Positions 1 through 9,173 are shown, numbered from the stretch's first letter. The stretch: 64,000 nt of DNA from Akkermansiaceae bacterium (GCA_015062055.1 SUVK01000004.1:1-64000); one strand, 5' to 3'. A program made the numbers and translations. The notes: generated by a model not told the origin, from the letters alone.

Positions 1-2
1 GA

Positions 3-95
3 ATGAGAAAACAAGCCGCATGGAATACACGAGTACTGGAGGAAATCCTCTTTAGTGCATTCGGCGCAAAAAACGAAACAGCGGAAAGTCAATAA
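3..95 (+). CDS. Possible C-terminal tail of a CDS entering from the left edge (…MRKQAAWNTRVLEEILFSAFGAKNETAESQ*)
   Basis: Open frame from the window edge to a TAA at 93-95; too short to identify. Confidence 0.25.
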   Translation: MRKQAAWNTRVLEEILFSAFGAKNETAESQ

Positions 96-142
96 GAAAT
101 CCCGACATCGAAATGCGTTTGCCCTGATGTCAGGAATTAGAC

Positions 143-171
143 TTGCCTAGGATGGCCGAGTTTGCTAGAAT
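143..171 (+). promoter_or_regulatory. Sigma70-type promoter TTGCCT-N17-TAGAAT
   Basis: -35 TTGCCT 143-148, -10 TAGAAT 166-171, 17-nt spacer, upstream of the 217 ATG. Confidence 0.65.
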
Positions 172-216
172 ACACGTAACAAGTAATGTTGCTCTATTAA
201 ATACATATTGCATATT

Positions 217-672
217 ATGAACAAAATCGCTTATTTGTCTATGTTGGCGGCTCCTTTAGCCGTGGTGCCTGCTTACGCACAGGACGCTCCTGTTGCTGTA
301 CAAGGGGGTATGGAGCAGTTTTCACCGGCTCAGCAGTTCGGGTATGGTCTGTTCTTGATATCTGTTAAGTATGTGGAGCTCACCTCTTCTCCGGAGATTG
401 AGCAAAACCCCGATGCCGTGGCTGAACAAATTGAGCAGCTTACCCAGGTGATTTACAGTTTGCACGAAATTCATCTGACCGAGCAGGATTATGTAGAGCT
501 GCAGGATATTCAGGCCAAACTCTTGGTGACGGAGGAGTACAACGATGTGCAGGCTCGTGGTGCTGCTGCTGCCATGAAGATTAAGGGGGCTGATTACTAC
601 GGCTCCGAGAGACTCAAAAACGCAGTACGCGATTTCACCATGGCCGCCATGGGCTATCGCCGTGCAGAGTAA
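217..672 (+). CDS. Small secreted hypothetical protein
   Basis: ORF with signal peptide MNKIAYLSMLAAPLAVVPAYAQ. Confidence 0.75.
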   Translation: MNKIAYLSMLAAPLAVVPAYAQDAPVAVQGGMEQFSPAQQFGYGLFLISVKYVELTSSPEIEQNPDAVAEQIEQLTQVIYSLHEIHLTEQDYVELQDIQAKLLVTEEYNDVQARGAAAAMKIKGADYYGSERLKNAVRDFTMAAMGYRRAE

Positions 673-756
673 GTTTTATATCTTTGTTGTTGTTTAAAGG
701 AGTGGTGGGTCTGTGTACCTGCCACTCTTTTTTTGTGTGATAATCAAAAAAAAGGC

Positions 757-785
757 TTGCAATGCCTACCTGTTTGCTGTACATT
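757..785 (+). promoter_or_regulatory. Promoter TTGCAA-N17-TACATT upstream of the IdeS-like protease
   Basis: Boxes at 757-762 and 780-785, 17-nt spacer. Confidence 0.5.
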
Positions 786-810
786 TCTGCTGAAGTCATA
801 CTTAAAGGAT

Positions 811-1683
811 ATGAAAAGGGTAATCACATTGTTGGGCCTTCTTGCCGGGGTGAGTGGTGTAGCCAATGCCGAAACTCTCTGGGTATACGGAGTTAATGAA
901 CATGGTGGCTGGTACGATGCTAATAAAGACAAGGAAGTTAGCAACAATAATATGTGTTGGGCTGCTGTCTCTTCCAATTTGATTAACTGGTGGCAGAGTC
1001 AATATGATGTGAGCAATGCCTCTTATCGCTATATTCCCAAGGGGGACGAAGTGTGGGCTAAATATAATAATTACGTTTTGGATCCTAACGAGGTTGGTGA
1101 TATTCGAATGGGGCTGGAGTGGTGGCTTTCCGGAAATGGATGGGGTTATTTCAAAGATAACAATGGATGGAGTTATGGCGGTTTTTATGAAAAATACGTA
1201 GAGGATAACGATATATACTATGATGAGCTTTACGTGAGGTTTGTTGAAGGTAACGCTACGCAATTAACCAACTATTTACGAGATACGTTGAGCTCTGAAA
1301 GTAGCCGTCAAGGTATTGGCCTTAATATTGTCGGCCATGGTATAACATTGTGGGGAGTAGAGTTCACCGACCCTCAGACTATAGAAGCAGTGTGGGTCAC
1401 TGATTCGGATGATGTTTATACCTCGGCAGGTGATAGAGGCCTCTTCCGTGTTAGTGTTGTGTATAACACAGACGGTACTATGTCTTTGGCAGGCCCGTCT
1501 TCAGAAGACGGATACTACCAAGGTGAAAAGCGTATAGATTCTTTTACCATTATAGATGCTGTTCAGACAGACGCTTGGGGCATGCCCCGTATTGAGCTGA
1601 CTCCGCCTGTTCCGGAGCCGACAACAGCTACGCTCAGCTTGCTTGCGCTTGCCGGGTTGGCTGCTCGCCGCCGTCGGCGCTGA
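811..1683 (+). CDS. Secreted PEP-CTERM cysteine protease, IdeS/Mac-like (peptidase C66-like)
   Basis: Signal peptide MKRVITLLGLLAGVSGVANA; GWYDANK…NNNMCWAA…LINWW; GHGITLWGVEF…VWVTDSDD; His-to-Asp spacing 22 then D-x-D as in IdeS; C-terminal VPEPTTATLSLLALAGLAARRRRR. Confidence 0.8.
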   Translation: MKRVITLLGLLAGVSGVANAETLWVYGVNEHGGWYDANKDKEVSNNNMCWAAVSSNLINWWQSQYDVSNASYRYIPKGDEVWAKYNNYVLDPNEVGDIRMGLEWWLSGNGWGYFKDNNGWSYGGFYEKYVEDNDIYYDELYVRFVEGNATQLTNYLRDTLSSESSRQGIGLNIVGHGITLWGVEFTDPQTIEAVWVTDSDDVYTSAGDRGLFRVSVVYNTDGTMSLAGPSSEDGYYQGEKRIDSFTIIDAVQTDAWGMPRIELTPPVPEPTTATLSLLALAGLAARRRRR

Positions 1684-1715
1684 AATAATGCAGAGGGTAG
1701 TGAAATTTTAACAAC

Positions 1716-1751
1716 ACAAAAAAGGCTTCCGGGAACGGAAGCCTTTTTTGT
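1716..1751. terminator. Bidirectional intrinsic terminator
   Basis: Perfect 15-bp inverted repeat ACAAAAAAGGCTTCC / GGAAGCCTTTTTTGT between convergent genes. Confidence 0.85.
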
Positions 1752-1759
1752 CGGGGGAG

Positions 1760-2917
1760 TCAGGGCTGCTCGAAAATGCCCATGAAGTAAGGGGTGTTTG
1801 CCGTATCGGGCTCTGTGATAATCCAAATAAAGGGGCGGTCGAAGGTTAATTTTAGTGGTTTGGGGGGCGTGGGGTCATCAAGCAACCATACGGGGATTTC
1901 GGTAACGGCAGCGGCTTCGGTGCCTTCTTCATCCAGTTTAATGCGGCAGAGTTGAACAACATCCTGCACCGGCAATGGGGAACCTGTAAAACCGCTTAAA
2001 TCTGCTTTGCCGGAGAAGAGGTCACCGAACCCGCTTTTGCCTAAGGCTTGAGCCAAAGAGGTTGTTTCTGTGGTGATGTTGAACTCCGGCAGTCCGAGTT
2101 CTATTTCTCTATTTTTTTGAACAAGCTCGCTGATGATGGAGTGATAGAGCTGAGGAGTGAGGGATGCCGCAAATGTATGGGCGTTGCCTTGGGGTAAGAT
2201 GGCGATGAAGTAGCCACCCGATTGATAGGGCAGTGCAATGGCTTGCCAATTTTTGCCTTGGGCATAGGCCATAATATTCGTTTGGTGCATCATCTCCACA
2301 CGGTGTTTTCTGCCGTCGGAGTCGGTGAAATCCTCGGTTTGCGTGTCTTTCGAATCAAAGGGGGAATCCCAGCGCTCTTTAAGGTAAAGCGCATTGACAA
2401 TAAGTAGTTGCGTGTACGGGTTTTGTGCAGCGGAAGAAGAAAAATTCGGGATGAATCCATTTGTTTTTTCTTTCACCCAATTCGTTATATAACTGTTCGC
2501 CTCTTGGGAGCCGAAATCGAGGGCGACTAAGTCGTTGTCAGCAATTCCGGGTTTAAGCTGTATCGTTTTATTGACAAAGACCCCGTTGGCCGCAAGAATA
2601 TTCATAGTGGGGGCCGATTGTGGTTCGGGGAGTTGTCTCAACAACGCTGCGGTGTTGCCGCGTGCGCCTTTTTTCAGAGTTCGCAAGGTGGATTCGAGTG
2701 AGGCGGGAGAGAATACGACATTGCCGGGTGTTTCTTTTGCCAAGATGCAGAACATGGAGAGCGCCACAGAGCCCTTTGCTGATTGTGGCGGTGTTGAAAG
2801 CGGCATTTTTACAGAGCCGGAGTAAGGCGCACCGGTATAGCTGACGGAATCCTGAGAGAGTTGGCAGGCGCACAGCGGGAGCAGCGAGAGCAGGGAGAGG
2901 AGGGAACGTGGTTTCAT
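1760..2917 (-). CDS. Serpin family protein (lipoprotein signal)
   Basis: Lipobox LLPLCAC; hinge DEEGTEAAAVT; terminal FDRPFIWIITEP…TPYFMGIFEQP; start overlaps the upstream serpin stop (ATGA). Confidence 0.93.
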   Translation of the reverse strand: MKPRSLLSLLSLLPLCACQLSQDSVSYTGAPYSGSVKMPLSTPPQSAKGSVALSMFCILAKETPGNVVFSPASLESTLRTLKKGARGNTAALLRQLPEPQSAPTMNILAANGVFVNKTIQLKPGIADNDLVALDFGSQEANSYITNWVKEKTNGFIPNFSSSAAQNPYTQLLIVNALYLKERWDSPFDSKDTQTEDFTDSDGRKHRVEMMHQTNIMAYAQGKNWQAIALPYQSGGYFIAILPQGNAHTFAASLTPQLYHSIISELVQKNREIELGLPEFNITTETTSLAQALGKSGFGDLFSGKADLSGFTGSPLPVQDVVQLCRIKLDEEGTEAAAVTEIPVWLLDDPTPPKPLKLTFDRPFIWIITEPDTANTPYFMGIFEQP

Positions 2918-4080
2918 GGTTGTTCGAATAATCCCATAAAGTATGGTGTGGTATTGGTGTTCAGGTCGCATATTACCCAAATAAAGGGGCGGTTGAAGAT
3001 GATTTCACGGGGGAATTGCGAATCGGGCGGCGCTGACCAAGTATCCATGGTAACTGCGGTTACGGCGGCGGCTTCGGTGCCTTCTTCATCGGTTTTGACA
3101 TAGCAGCGCTGTAAGATGTTGCTGATGTACAGGGGATTGTTGCTGAATCCGCTGAAGTTTGCCGTTGGGGTAAAGATGTCGTTGAGCCCGCATGCATTAA
3201 GAGCAGACACCAGAGAGAGGGTGCCGGGGTTCACCTCAAAACGGGGCAACATAACGATGGTATCTTGCTCGTAAGTCAAAGCCAGGGATTCTCGAATCCA
3301 TTGAAACTTATCGGGTGTGAGTGAGCTTGCAAAATCGCGAGCATCGCCCTTGGGCAATATGCCGATGAAGCAGCCGGGCTCGCCGAGCCTTCCCTCGGTG
3401 TCGTAGTAAAGCGCCACCGCTTGCCAGTCCTCGCCTTCGGCATAGCGGTAGTCGGCTTGGTTATGCATCATGGTTACCGTAGCAAGGGTGCCGTCTGATT
3501 GGGTGAAGACCACATCTTGCTGTGTCGCGTAGCGGTTGAATGGGTGTAACCACCTTTCTTTCAGATACAGGGCGCCGGCTGCCACCATGCGCGTGAGGGG
3601 TGAGAAATCTTGCGCTGATACAATGGCCGGTATCAGACCATTGGTGCGTATATCAACCCAATTATTGATGGCGTTTGCTGCGGCCACGGGATTGGTTGCC
3701 AAGGGGAGCCTGTAAACAGAATCGACCGTGATGCCTTCTTTCAACTCAAAGGAGTCGTCCAAGAACAAAGCGCATGCTTCTTGCGGATTCATGGCTGTAA
3801 ATGCCACTGCTTGGCCGAGGGGCAGGGCGTTCAGCTCTGCAGCGGTTTCGCCCCTTGCACCTTGCTGCAATAAACGCAGTATGGCTTCTAAGCCTGTGGG
3901 CGAGAAGACGAGATTACCCGGTTGGGTTTGCGCCAAATTGCGGAATACATCTACGGCAAAGGTATTGCTTGCGGCGGCTTCCTGCGATTGAACATCGGCG
4001 GTCGGGGCTTCTTGGGCGTGGCAGTTATGGCCGAGGCTCAGCCCGGCTAGTGCAAGTACGGCTAAAAGGGTGCTTTTCAT
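2914..4080 (-). CDS. Serpin family protein (secreted)
   Basis: Signal peptide MKSTLLAVLALAGLSLGHNCHAQ; hinge DEEGTEAAAVT; FNRPFIWVI…TPYFMGLFEQP. Confidence 0.93.
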   Translation of the reverse strand: MKSTLLAVLALAGLSLGHNCHAQEAPTADVQSQEAAASNTFAVDVFRNLAQTQPGNLVFSPTGLEAILRLLQQGARGETAAELNALPLGQAVAFTAMNPQEACALFLDDSFELKEGITVDSVYRLPLATNPVAAANAINNWVDIRTNGLIPAIVSAQDFSPLTRMVAAGALYLKERWLHPFNRYATQQDVVFTQSDGTLATVTMMHNQADYRYAEGEDWQAVALYYDTEGRLGEPGCFIGILPKGDARDFASSLTPDKFQWIRESLALTYEQDTIVMLPRFEVNPGTLSLVSALNACGLNDIFTPTANFSGFSNNPLYISNILQRCYVKTDEEGTEAAAVTAVTMDTWSAPPDSQFPREIIFNRPFIWVICDLNTNTTPYFMGLFEQP

Positions 4081-4184
4081 GGTTTTCTATAATAGATAAC
4101 GCCCGTGTTGACGGAATCCTCGAAAAATTGTTTTATTTTTTACAAAGTGAACTACATACCCCCCCTTTTCAACCGGATGTGTGT

Positions 4185-5369
4185 TTACGGTTTCTCCGTT
4201 ATACCCATAAAGTAGGGCGCGGCCGCGGTATGGAGGTCTGTTATCACCCAAATAAATGGGCGGTCAAAGGTAATTTCTTTGGGTTTTCTCGGTCTCGAGG
4301 CTGTGCTTTTGACCATTACTGCCACGGTAACGGCGGCTGCTTCCGTGCCTTCTTCATCGGTCTTGACATAGCAACGTTGTATGATGTCGCTCAGATAGAG
4401 CGGTTCATCCGAAAAACCGCTGAAGTTTGCCGCCGGGGTAAAGACATCGCTAAGCCCGCAAGCCTTGAGAGCTGGGGCGAGGGAGAACGTGCCGGGGTCC
4501 AGCTCAAACTTCGGCATTCTGACGATGGTGTCTTGCGGAACCGAGCGTGCCAGTGCAGAGCGTATGGCTTGGTATTTGTGCGGGGTGAGCGTGCGGGCAA
4601 ATTCGTAGGCGTTGCCTTTGGGCAAAATCCCGATGAAGCAGCCGGGTTGCCCGTTGCTGCCATCGCTCTCATAATCATAATACATGGCTACGGCTTGCCA
4701 ATCTTTGCCTTCTGCATAATGAAACTTGTTTTTATTGTACATCATGCTCACCTTGGTGGTGGTGCCGTCGGTTGTGGTAAAGTTTGCATTTTCACGGGTG
4801 GAGCTTTTGGGGAAAGGGCACAACCATTTTTCTTTCAGGTAAATGGCACCGGCTGCCACCATACGGGTGCTCGAGTCAATATCCTTTGCAGAAATGACGG
4901 AGGGGATTAGCTCTCGAGTATTTTCTTTTGCCCAGTCGTTGATGTCGCTTGCCGCTGAATCTGCATTGGTGGCAAAGGGAACCGAAAAGATGCTGTCTAC
5001 CTTAATGCCGGTTTTTAACTTGAAGTCCTCTGCAAGGAACAGGGCACTTGCTTCTGCCGGATTCATGGCACTTTTAATACCCGGTTTCCCCATGGGCAGG
5101 GCGTTCAACTCTGCTGCCGTGGTGCCTTGTGCCCCTTGTTGCAGTAATCTCAATACATTCTCCAACCCGGCAGGGGAGAATACAAAATTGCCTTTTTGTT
5201 CCTTTGCCAAAGTGCTGAACATTTCAACGGCAAAAGAATCCGTTGCAACCTCTGGCATGCTGCTGTCGGCTGTTTGCTTGCCTGTTTCAGCCCATGCAAT
5301 ACTCGCATATTCCGTAGTGCACGATGTAATACCCAGCGCTGTTATCAGAAAAGAAAGAATGTGTACCAT
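4185..5369 (-). CDS. Serpin family protein (lipoprotein-like signal)
   Basis: MVHILSFLITALGITSC; hinge DEEGTEAAAVT; FDRPFIWVITD…APYFMGITEKP. Confidence 0.93.
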   Translation of the reverse strand: MVHILSFLITALGITSCTTEYASIAWAETGKQTADSSMPEVATDSFAVEMFSTLAKEQKGNFVFSPAGLENVLRLLQQGAQGTTAAELNALPMGKPGIKSAMNPAEASALFLAEDFKLKTGIKVDSIFSVPFATNADSAASDINDWAKENTRELIPSVISAKDIDSSTRMVAAGAIYLKEKWLCPFPKSSTRENANFTTTDGTTTKVSMMYNKNKFHYAEGKDWQAVAMYYDYESDGSNGQPGCFIGILPKGNAYEFARTLTPHKYQAIRSALARSVPQDTIVRMPKFELDPGTFSLAPALKACGLSDVFTPAANFSGFSDEPLYLSDIIQRCYVKTDEEGTEAAAVTVAVMVKSTASRPRKPKEITFDRPFIWVITDLHTAAAPYFMGITEKP

Positions 5370-5377
5370 ACTCTCTC

Positions 5378-5405
5378 ATCTTAGCAGCCCGTTTACGTAT
5401 GTCAA
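5378..5405 (-). promoter_or_regulatory. Promoter of the serpin operon, TTGACA-N16-TAAGAT, 8 nt from the ATG
   Basis: Minus-strand boxes at 5400-5405 (-35) and 5378-5383 (-10); ATG at 5369. Confidence 0.65.
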
Positions 5406-5529
5406 TACTAATCGGTTAATGTTTCTTGCTTCGGTGTGTGCGCTGCATTTCTCATTGCTTTTTTTGAATGTATATGGCGCCACTTGAGAAAAAAATGCAG
5501 ACTTATTACACAAAAAAAGAAGATTAGTC

Positions 5530-5559
5530 TTGCCTAACTCCAACAAAAAGAGTTACAAT
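5530..5559 (+). promoter_or_regulatory. Promoter TTGCCT-N18-TACAAT
   Basis: Boxes at 5530-5535 and 5554-5559 upstream of the NifU-like gene. Confidence 0.55.
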
Positions 5560-5636
5560 GCACATTGATAAAGGAAGCTGCCGCAATAAGGCGTGGTGGC
5601 AATCTTTCGTTTTTCTCTAAAAACAATAACGAAACT

Positions 5637-6329
5637 ATGCAGTACACACACGAAGTAGAACACATGTGTTGCGTCAAGAAGGGCTGCAATCACGGCCCGG
5701 CTCCCATCCCTCAGGAGGGTGCATGGACCGCAGTCACGAAGACCGAGGAAATTTCCGGCCTTACCCACGGTGTGGGTTGGTGCGCTCCCCAGCAGGGTGC
5801 ATGCAAACTGACACTCAACGTAAAGAACGGTGTTATTCAAGAGGCCTTGGTAGAGACCATCGGTTGCTCCGGTATGACTCACTCTGCCGCAATGGCCAGT
5901 GAGATTCTGCCCGGCAAGACCATCCAAGAGGCTCTCAACACCGACCTTGTATGCGACGCCATCAACACCGCCATGCGCGAGCTTTTCCTGCAGATCGTAT
6001 ATGGTCGCACCCAGAGTGCATACTCCGAGGGCGGTCTGCCCATTGGTGCAGGTTTGGAGGACTTGGGCAAGGGCCTGCGCTCTCAGACCGGTACGCTTTA
6101 CGGCACGCTGGCCAAAGGCCCGCGTTATCTGGAGCTGGCCGAGGGTTACATCACCAAGCTCGCATTGGACGAGGAAGGTGAGATTACCGGTTATCAGTAC
6201 GTCAAGATGGGCCCGATGATGGAGGACATCAAGAAGGGCATGGATGCCAACGAGGCCGTTAAGAAGCACACCGGCTCCTATGGCCGCTTTGCCGATGCCG
6301 CCAAGTACATTGACCCCCGCCACGAGTAA
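5637..6329 (+). CDS. NifU-like iron-sulfur scaffold domain protein (GGGtGRT partner)
   Basis: Conserved Cys residues (HMCCVKKGC, GCSGMTHSAAMASE); directly upstream of the GGGtGRT gene. Confidence 0.8.
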   Translation: MQYTHEVEHMCCVKKGCNHGPAPIPQEGAWTAVTKTEEISGLTHGVGWCAPQQGACKLTLNVKNGVIQEALVETIGCSGMTHSAAMASEILPGKTIQEALNTDLVCDAINTAMRELFLQIVYGRTQSAYSEGGLPIGAGLEDLGKGLRSQTGTLYGTLAKGPRYLELAEGYITKLALDEEGEITGYQYVKMGPMMEDIKKGMDANEAVKKHTGSYGRFADAAKYIDPRHE

Positions 6330-6355
6330 AGAACCCTTAACATACAGACAATATT

Positions 6356-7357
6356 ATGCCTCTTTTTGAATCCTACTCCCGCCGCATCGACCAGATTCTT
6401 CCGGTTCTTGCTCAGTACGGTATCAACTCCTGTGAGGAAGCCGAGCAGGTTTGCCTTGCCAAGGGTATCGACGTGCGCGAAATCGTGCGCGGCATTCAGA
6501 ACATCGCTTTCGAGAACGCCGGTTGGGCTTACACCGTAGGCGCTGCCATCGCAATTAAGAAGGGCTGCACCAAGGCTGCCGATGCTGCCGAGGCTATCGG
6601 TGAGGGTCTGCAGGCTTTCTGCATTCCCGGCTCTGTGGCTGACGACCGCAAGGTAGGTCAGGGCCACGGTAACCTTGCCGCCATGTTGCTGCGCGAAGAG
6701 ACCGAGTGCTTCTGCTTCTTGGCCGGTCACGAGTCTTTCGCCGCTGCAGAGGGCGCTATCGGTATTGCACGCTCCGCCAACAAGGTGCGTCAGAAGCCTC
6801 TGCGCGTTATCCTGAACGGTCTTGGTAAGGACGCCGCTTACATCATCTCCCGTATCAACGGTTTCACCTACTGCCAGACCAAGTTCGACTACGCTACCGG
6901 TAAGGTCGAGGTTGTAAGCCGCAAGGCTTTCTCCGACGGCGAGCGCGCTAAGGTAAACTGCTACGGCGCTGACGATGTGCGTGAGGGTGTTGCCATCATG
7001 TGGCTGGAGGGTGTGGACGTTTCCATCACCGGTAACTCCACCAACCCCACCCGCTTCCAGCACCCCGTTGCCGGTACCTATAAGAAAGAATGCGTATTGG
7101 CCGGTAAGAAGTACTTCTCCGTCGCCTCCGGTGGTGGCACGGGCCGTACCCTGCACCCGGACAACATGGCTGCCGGCCCTGCCTCTTACGGCATGACCGA
7201 CACGCTGGGTCGCATGCACAGCGATGCTCAGTTCGCCGGCTCATCCTCCGTACCCGCTCACGTAGAAATGATGGGCCTCATCGGCATGGGTAACAACCCC
7301 ATGGTGGGTGCCACCGTTTCCGTGGCCGTGGCCATCGAGGAAGCTATGAACAAGTAA
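6356..7357 (+). CDS. GGGtGRT family protein
   Basis: Signature motif SVASGGGTGRTLHPDNMAAGPASYGMTDT. Confidence 0.9.
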   Translation: MPLFESYSRRIDQILPVLAQYGINSCEEAEQVCLAKGIDVREIVRGIQNIAFENAGWAYTVGAAIAIKKGCTKAADAAEAIGEGLQAFCIPGSVADDRKVGQGHGNLAAMLLREETECFCFLAGHESFAAAEGAIGIARSANKVRQKPLRVILNGLGKDAAYIISRINGFTYCQTKFDYATGKVEVVSRKAFSDGERAKVNCYGADDVREGVAIMWLEGVDVSITGNSTNPTRFQHPVAGTYKKECVLAGKKYFSVASGGGTGRTLHPDNMAAGPASYGMTDTLGRMHSDAQFAGSSSVPAHVEMMGLIGMGNNPMVGATVSVAVAIEEAMNK

Positions 7358-7396
7358 TGCTCCCCTCTGAGTTTTACACGTTAACAGAAAATTATA

Positions 7397-7434
7397 AAAA
7401 ATCCCTGTTCCCGTTCGCCGGAGCAGGGATTTTT
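7397..7434. terminator. Intrinsic terminator
   Basis: AAAAATCCCTG / CAGGGATTTTT stem after the GGGtGRT gene. Confidence 0.85.
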
Positions 7435-7585
7435 GTATTTATTTATTGCTGAAAGACTCAGCAATTTGAGAAACCGTTTTCTTATCGCCTGTCAATGAAG
7501 ATACCTTTAAAAGCAAGAAATAGGGGAGCTCAGTTACCGTTCAATAGCGAATCGATGATTCTGTGTTCGGAGGCTGATAAAGAGC

Positions 7586-8293
7586 TCATTCTTCACTTGC
7601 TATGGTTAACTTGATTTCGCATGCAATACCTAAAAGCTTGCAGACAGCCGCGGTAGGAATCGCAAAAGCATAAAATCCCGTAACATATGCTGTAGTCACC
7701 GTTGTAGCGGCCAAGGAGACAGGAATATCCACTGCTGCTCCCGTGACTACTGCAAGCGGCGTTGCGTAGAGCGCATGCGGGGTGCTTTCAAGTTCAGGAG
7801 TGTTGAGCAGCACGGCTTGCCTGCCGTCTTTCATGGTGATGATACCTTTCGGATTGCCCCAAATGGCGCGGTTGGGAATTTGTTTTGCTCCCTTGGGCAG
7901 TTCGTTTAGCCGGCGTTCGTTACCGACTTCTGCTATAAAAGGCGTTATATCGTTACCGGGTGTAACGATTTTGACTCTGATATAAACCGTTTCTTCGATA
8001 CTGTTGGGGCAGAGGGTATACTGTTGCTTGCAGTTGAAACACGAATTGCTGTATGGGGTGTGTCGTGTCATCTCTGTTCTGATGCCCTTAACATACAGCT
8101 TGTCATTTGCCTTAAATACTTGAGGCACTCTGTATGCATGCGTCATATCACAATTTTCTTGTGGTAACAGATACACGCCTTTACCTTGCTGCCCCTGTTC
8201 CCATACTTGCATGCTCAAATTGCTGATGCGGACGCAAGAAGAGAAAATCAGTGTGATTATCATTGTTAAGAAGCATGCAAGTTGTCTTTTCAT
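7586..8293 (-). CDS. Hypothetical lipoprotein
   Basis: MKRQLACFLTMIITLIFSSC lipobox; no family recognised. Confidence 0.7.
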   Translation of the reverse strand: MKRQLACFLTMIITLIFSSCVRISNLSMQVWEQGQQGKGVYLLPQENCDMTHAYRVPQVFKANDKLYVKGIRTEMTRHTPYSNSCFNCKQQYTLCPNSIEETVYIRVKIVTPGNDITPFIAEVGNERRLNELPKGAKQIPNRAIWGNPKGIITMKDGRQAVLLNTPELESTPHALYATPLAVVTGAAVDIPVSLAATTVTTAYVTGFYAFAIPTAAVCKLLGIACEIKLTIASEE

Positions 8294-8398
8294 GTGAATG
8301 TATACGTTTGAAGTTGGGGATAATGTTGCAGTTATTACTAAGTGGAGTATACCGATGACCTGTTATCTTGTCAAATGTTAAATAAGTGTAATTTGTAA

Positions 8399-9166
8399 GC
8401 GACAGGACAAGTAACAGGACAAGTAACAGGACAAATACGAGAGTACAATATCTCCAAGAAAGAACCCGTGCTTGAAGGGGATACCGTGCGTTATGCTCAT
8501 AAAGCAGACTTGGTGGGAGCATTGAATCATGATTTTGAGAAAGAAAAACGATTCTCCTACCAAGAATTAACACAAGAGCAAATGGTAGAACATATAGCTC
8601 ACTTCATTGCAGATATATGGCAAATACATCCTTTCCCCGAGGGGAACACACGAACCACGGCTGTATTTTGTATTAAGTATTTGCGTTACTTGGGTTTCAA
8701 AGTAAATAATCAGCTCTTTGCACGCAAGGCACGCTACTTCAGAAATGCCCTTGTTCGCGCCAATTATGCTGATTTGTTGAGGGGGATAGATGTCAATTAT
8801 TCTTTCCTCATCAGTTTTTTTCGCAATCTTCTGCTGGGGGAAACTCATGAGTTGCATAGTAAAGACACACACATTCACGCAGCAGCGGTTAAGTCGGTTC
8901 CCGCAGTGGGCTCAGCTCCGTCTGTTAAGCCGCAAAATCCAGGTGTTGTAGCTTTGTTAAAAGCTATAGGAACAGATACCGTATCCATCAGAGAGATGAT
9001 GACCCGCCTGAATTTGCGAGGGCGTGACAATTTCCTCAAGAACTATTTTAATCCGGCGCAAGAGGGCGGGTTACTTTCGCCCCTCTATCCGAATGTACCG
9101 CGACACCCGCGCCAAAAGTATTTTCTCTCTCCGCTGGGGCATTTAGCGCGCAAAAAGCGTTCCTGA
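8399..9166 (+). pseudogene. 5'-truncated Fic domain protein; intact Fic core with C-terminal winged-helix-like region
   Basis: HPFPEGNTRTTAVF Fic motif; upstream in-frame IREYNISKKEPVLEGDTVRYAHKADL preceded by (TGQV)n and a TAA at 8396; only a GTG (8468) is available as start. Confidence 0.7.
8402..8434. repeat. 12-bp tandem repeat (ACAGGACAAGTA)x~3
   Basis: acaggacaagta acaggacaagta acaggacaa, in frame with fic as TGQVTGQVTGQ. Confidence 0.85.
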
Positions 9167-9173
9167 TACAGAA

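Noticed and set aside
3801-4910. 369-aa plus-strand ORF across serpin genes
   Set aside because: Entirely antisense to two clear serpin CDSs and lacks recognisable features.
5553-7219. Long antisense ORFs (256 and 313 aa) opposite the NifU-like and GGGtGRT genes
   Set aside because: Low-complexity Gly/Leu/Thr-rich translations with no motifs; explained as shadow ORFs of codon-biased sense genes.
7445-7465. Small hairpin ATTGCTGA-aagac-TCAGCAAT after the GGGtGRT terminator, considered as an sRNA
   Set aside because: Short, AT-rich, no promoter evidence; too weak to call.
8401-8436. Short repeats considered as a CRISPR or regulatory iteron array
   Set aside because: Contiguous 12-bp units without spacers, in frame with Fic coding sequence; a coding tandem repeat.
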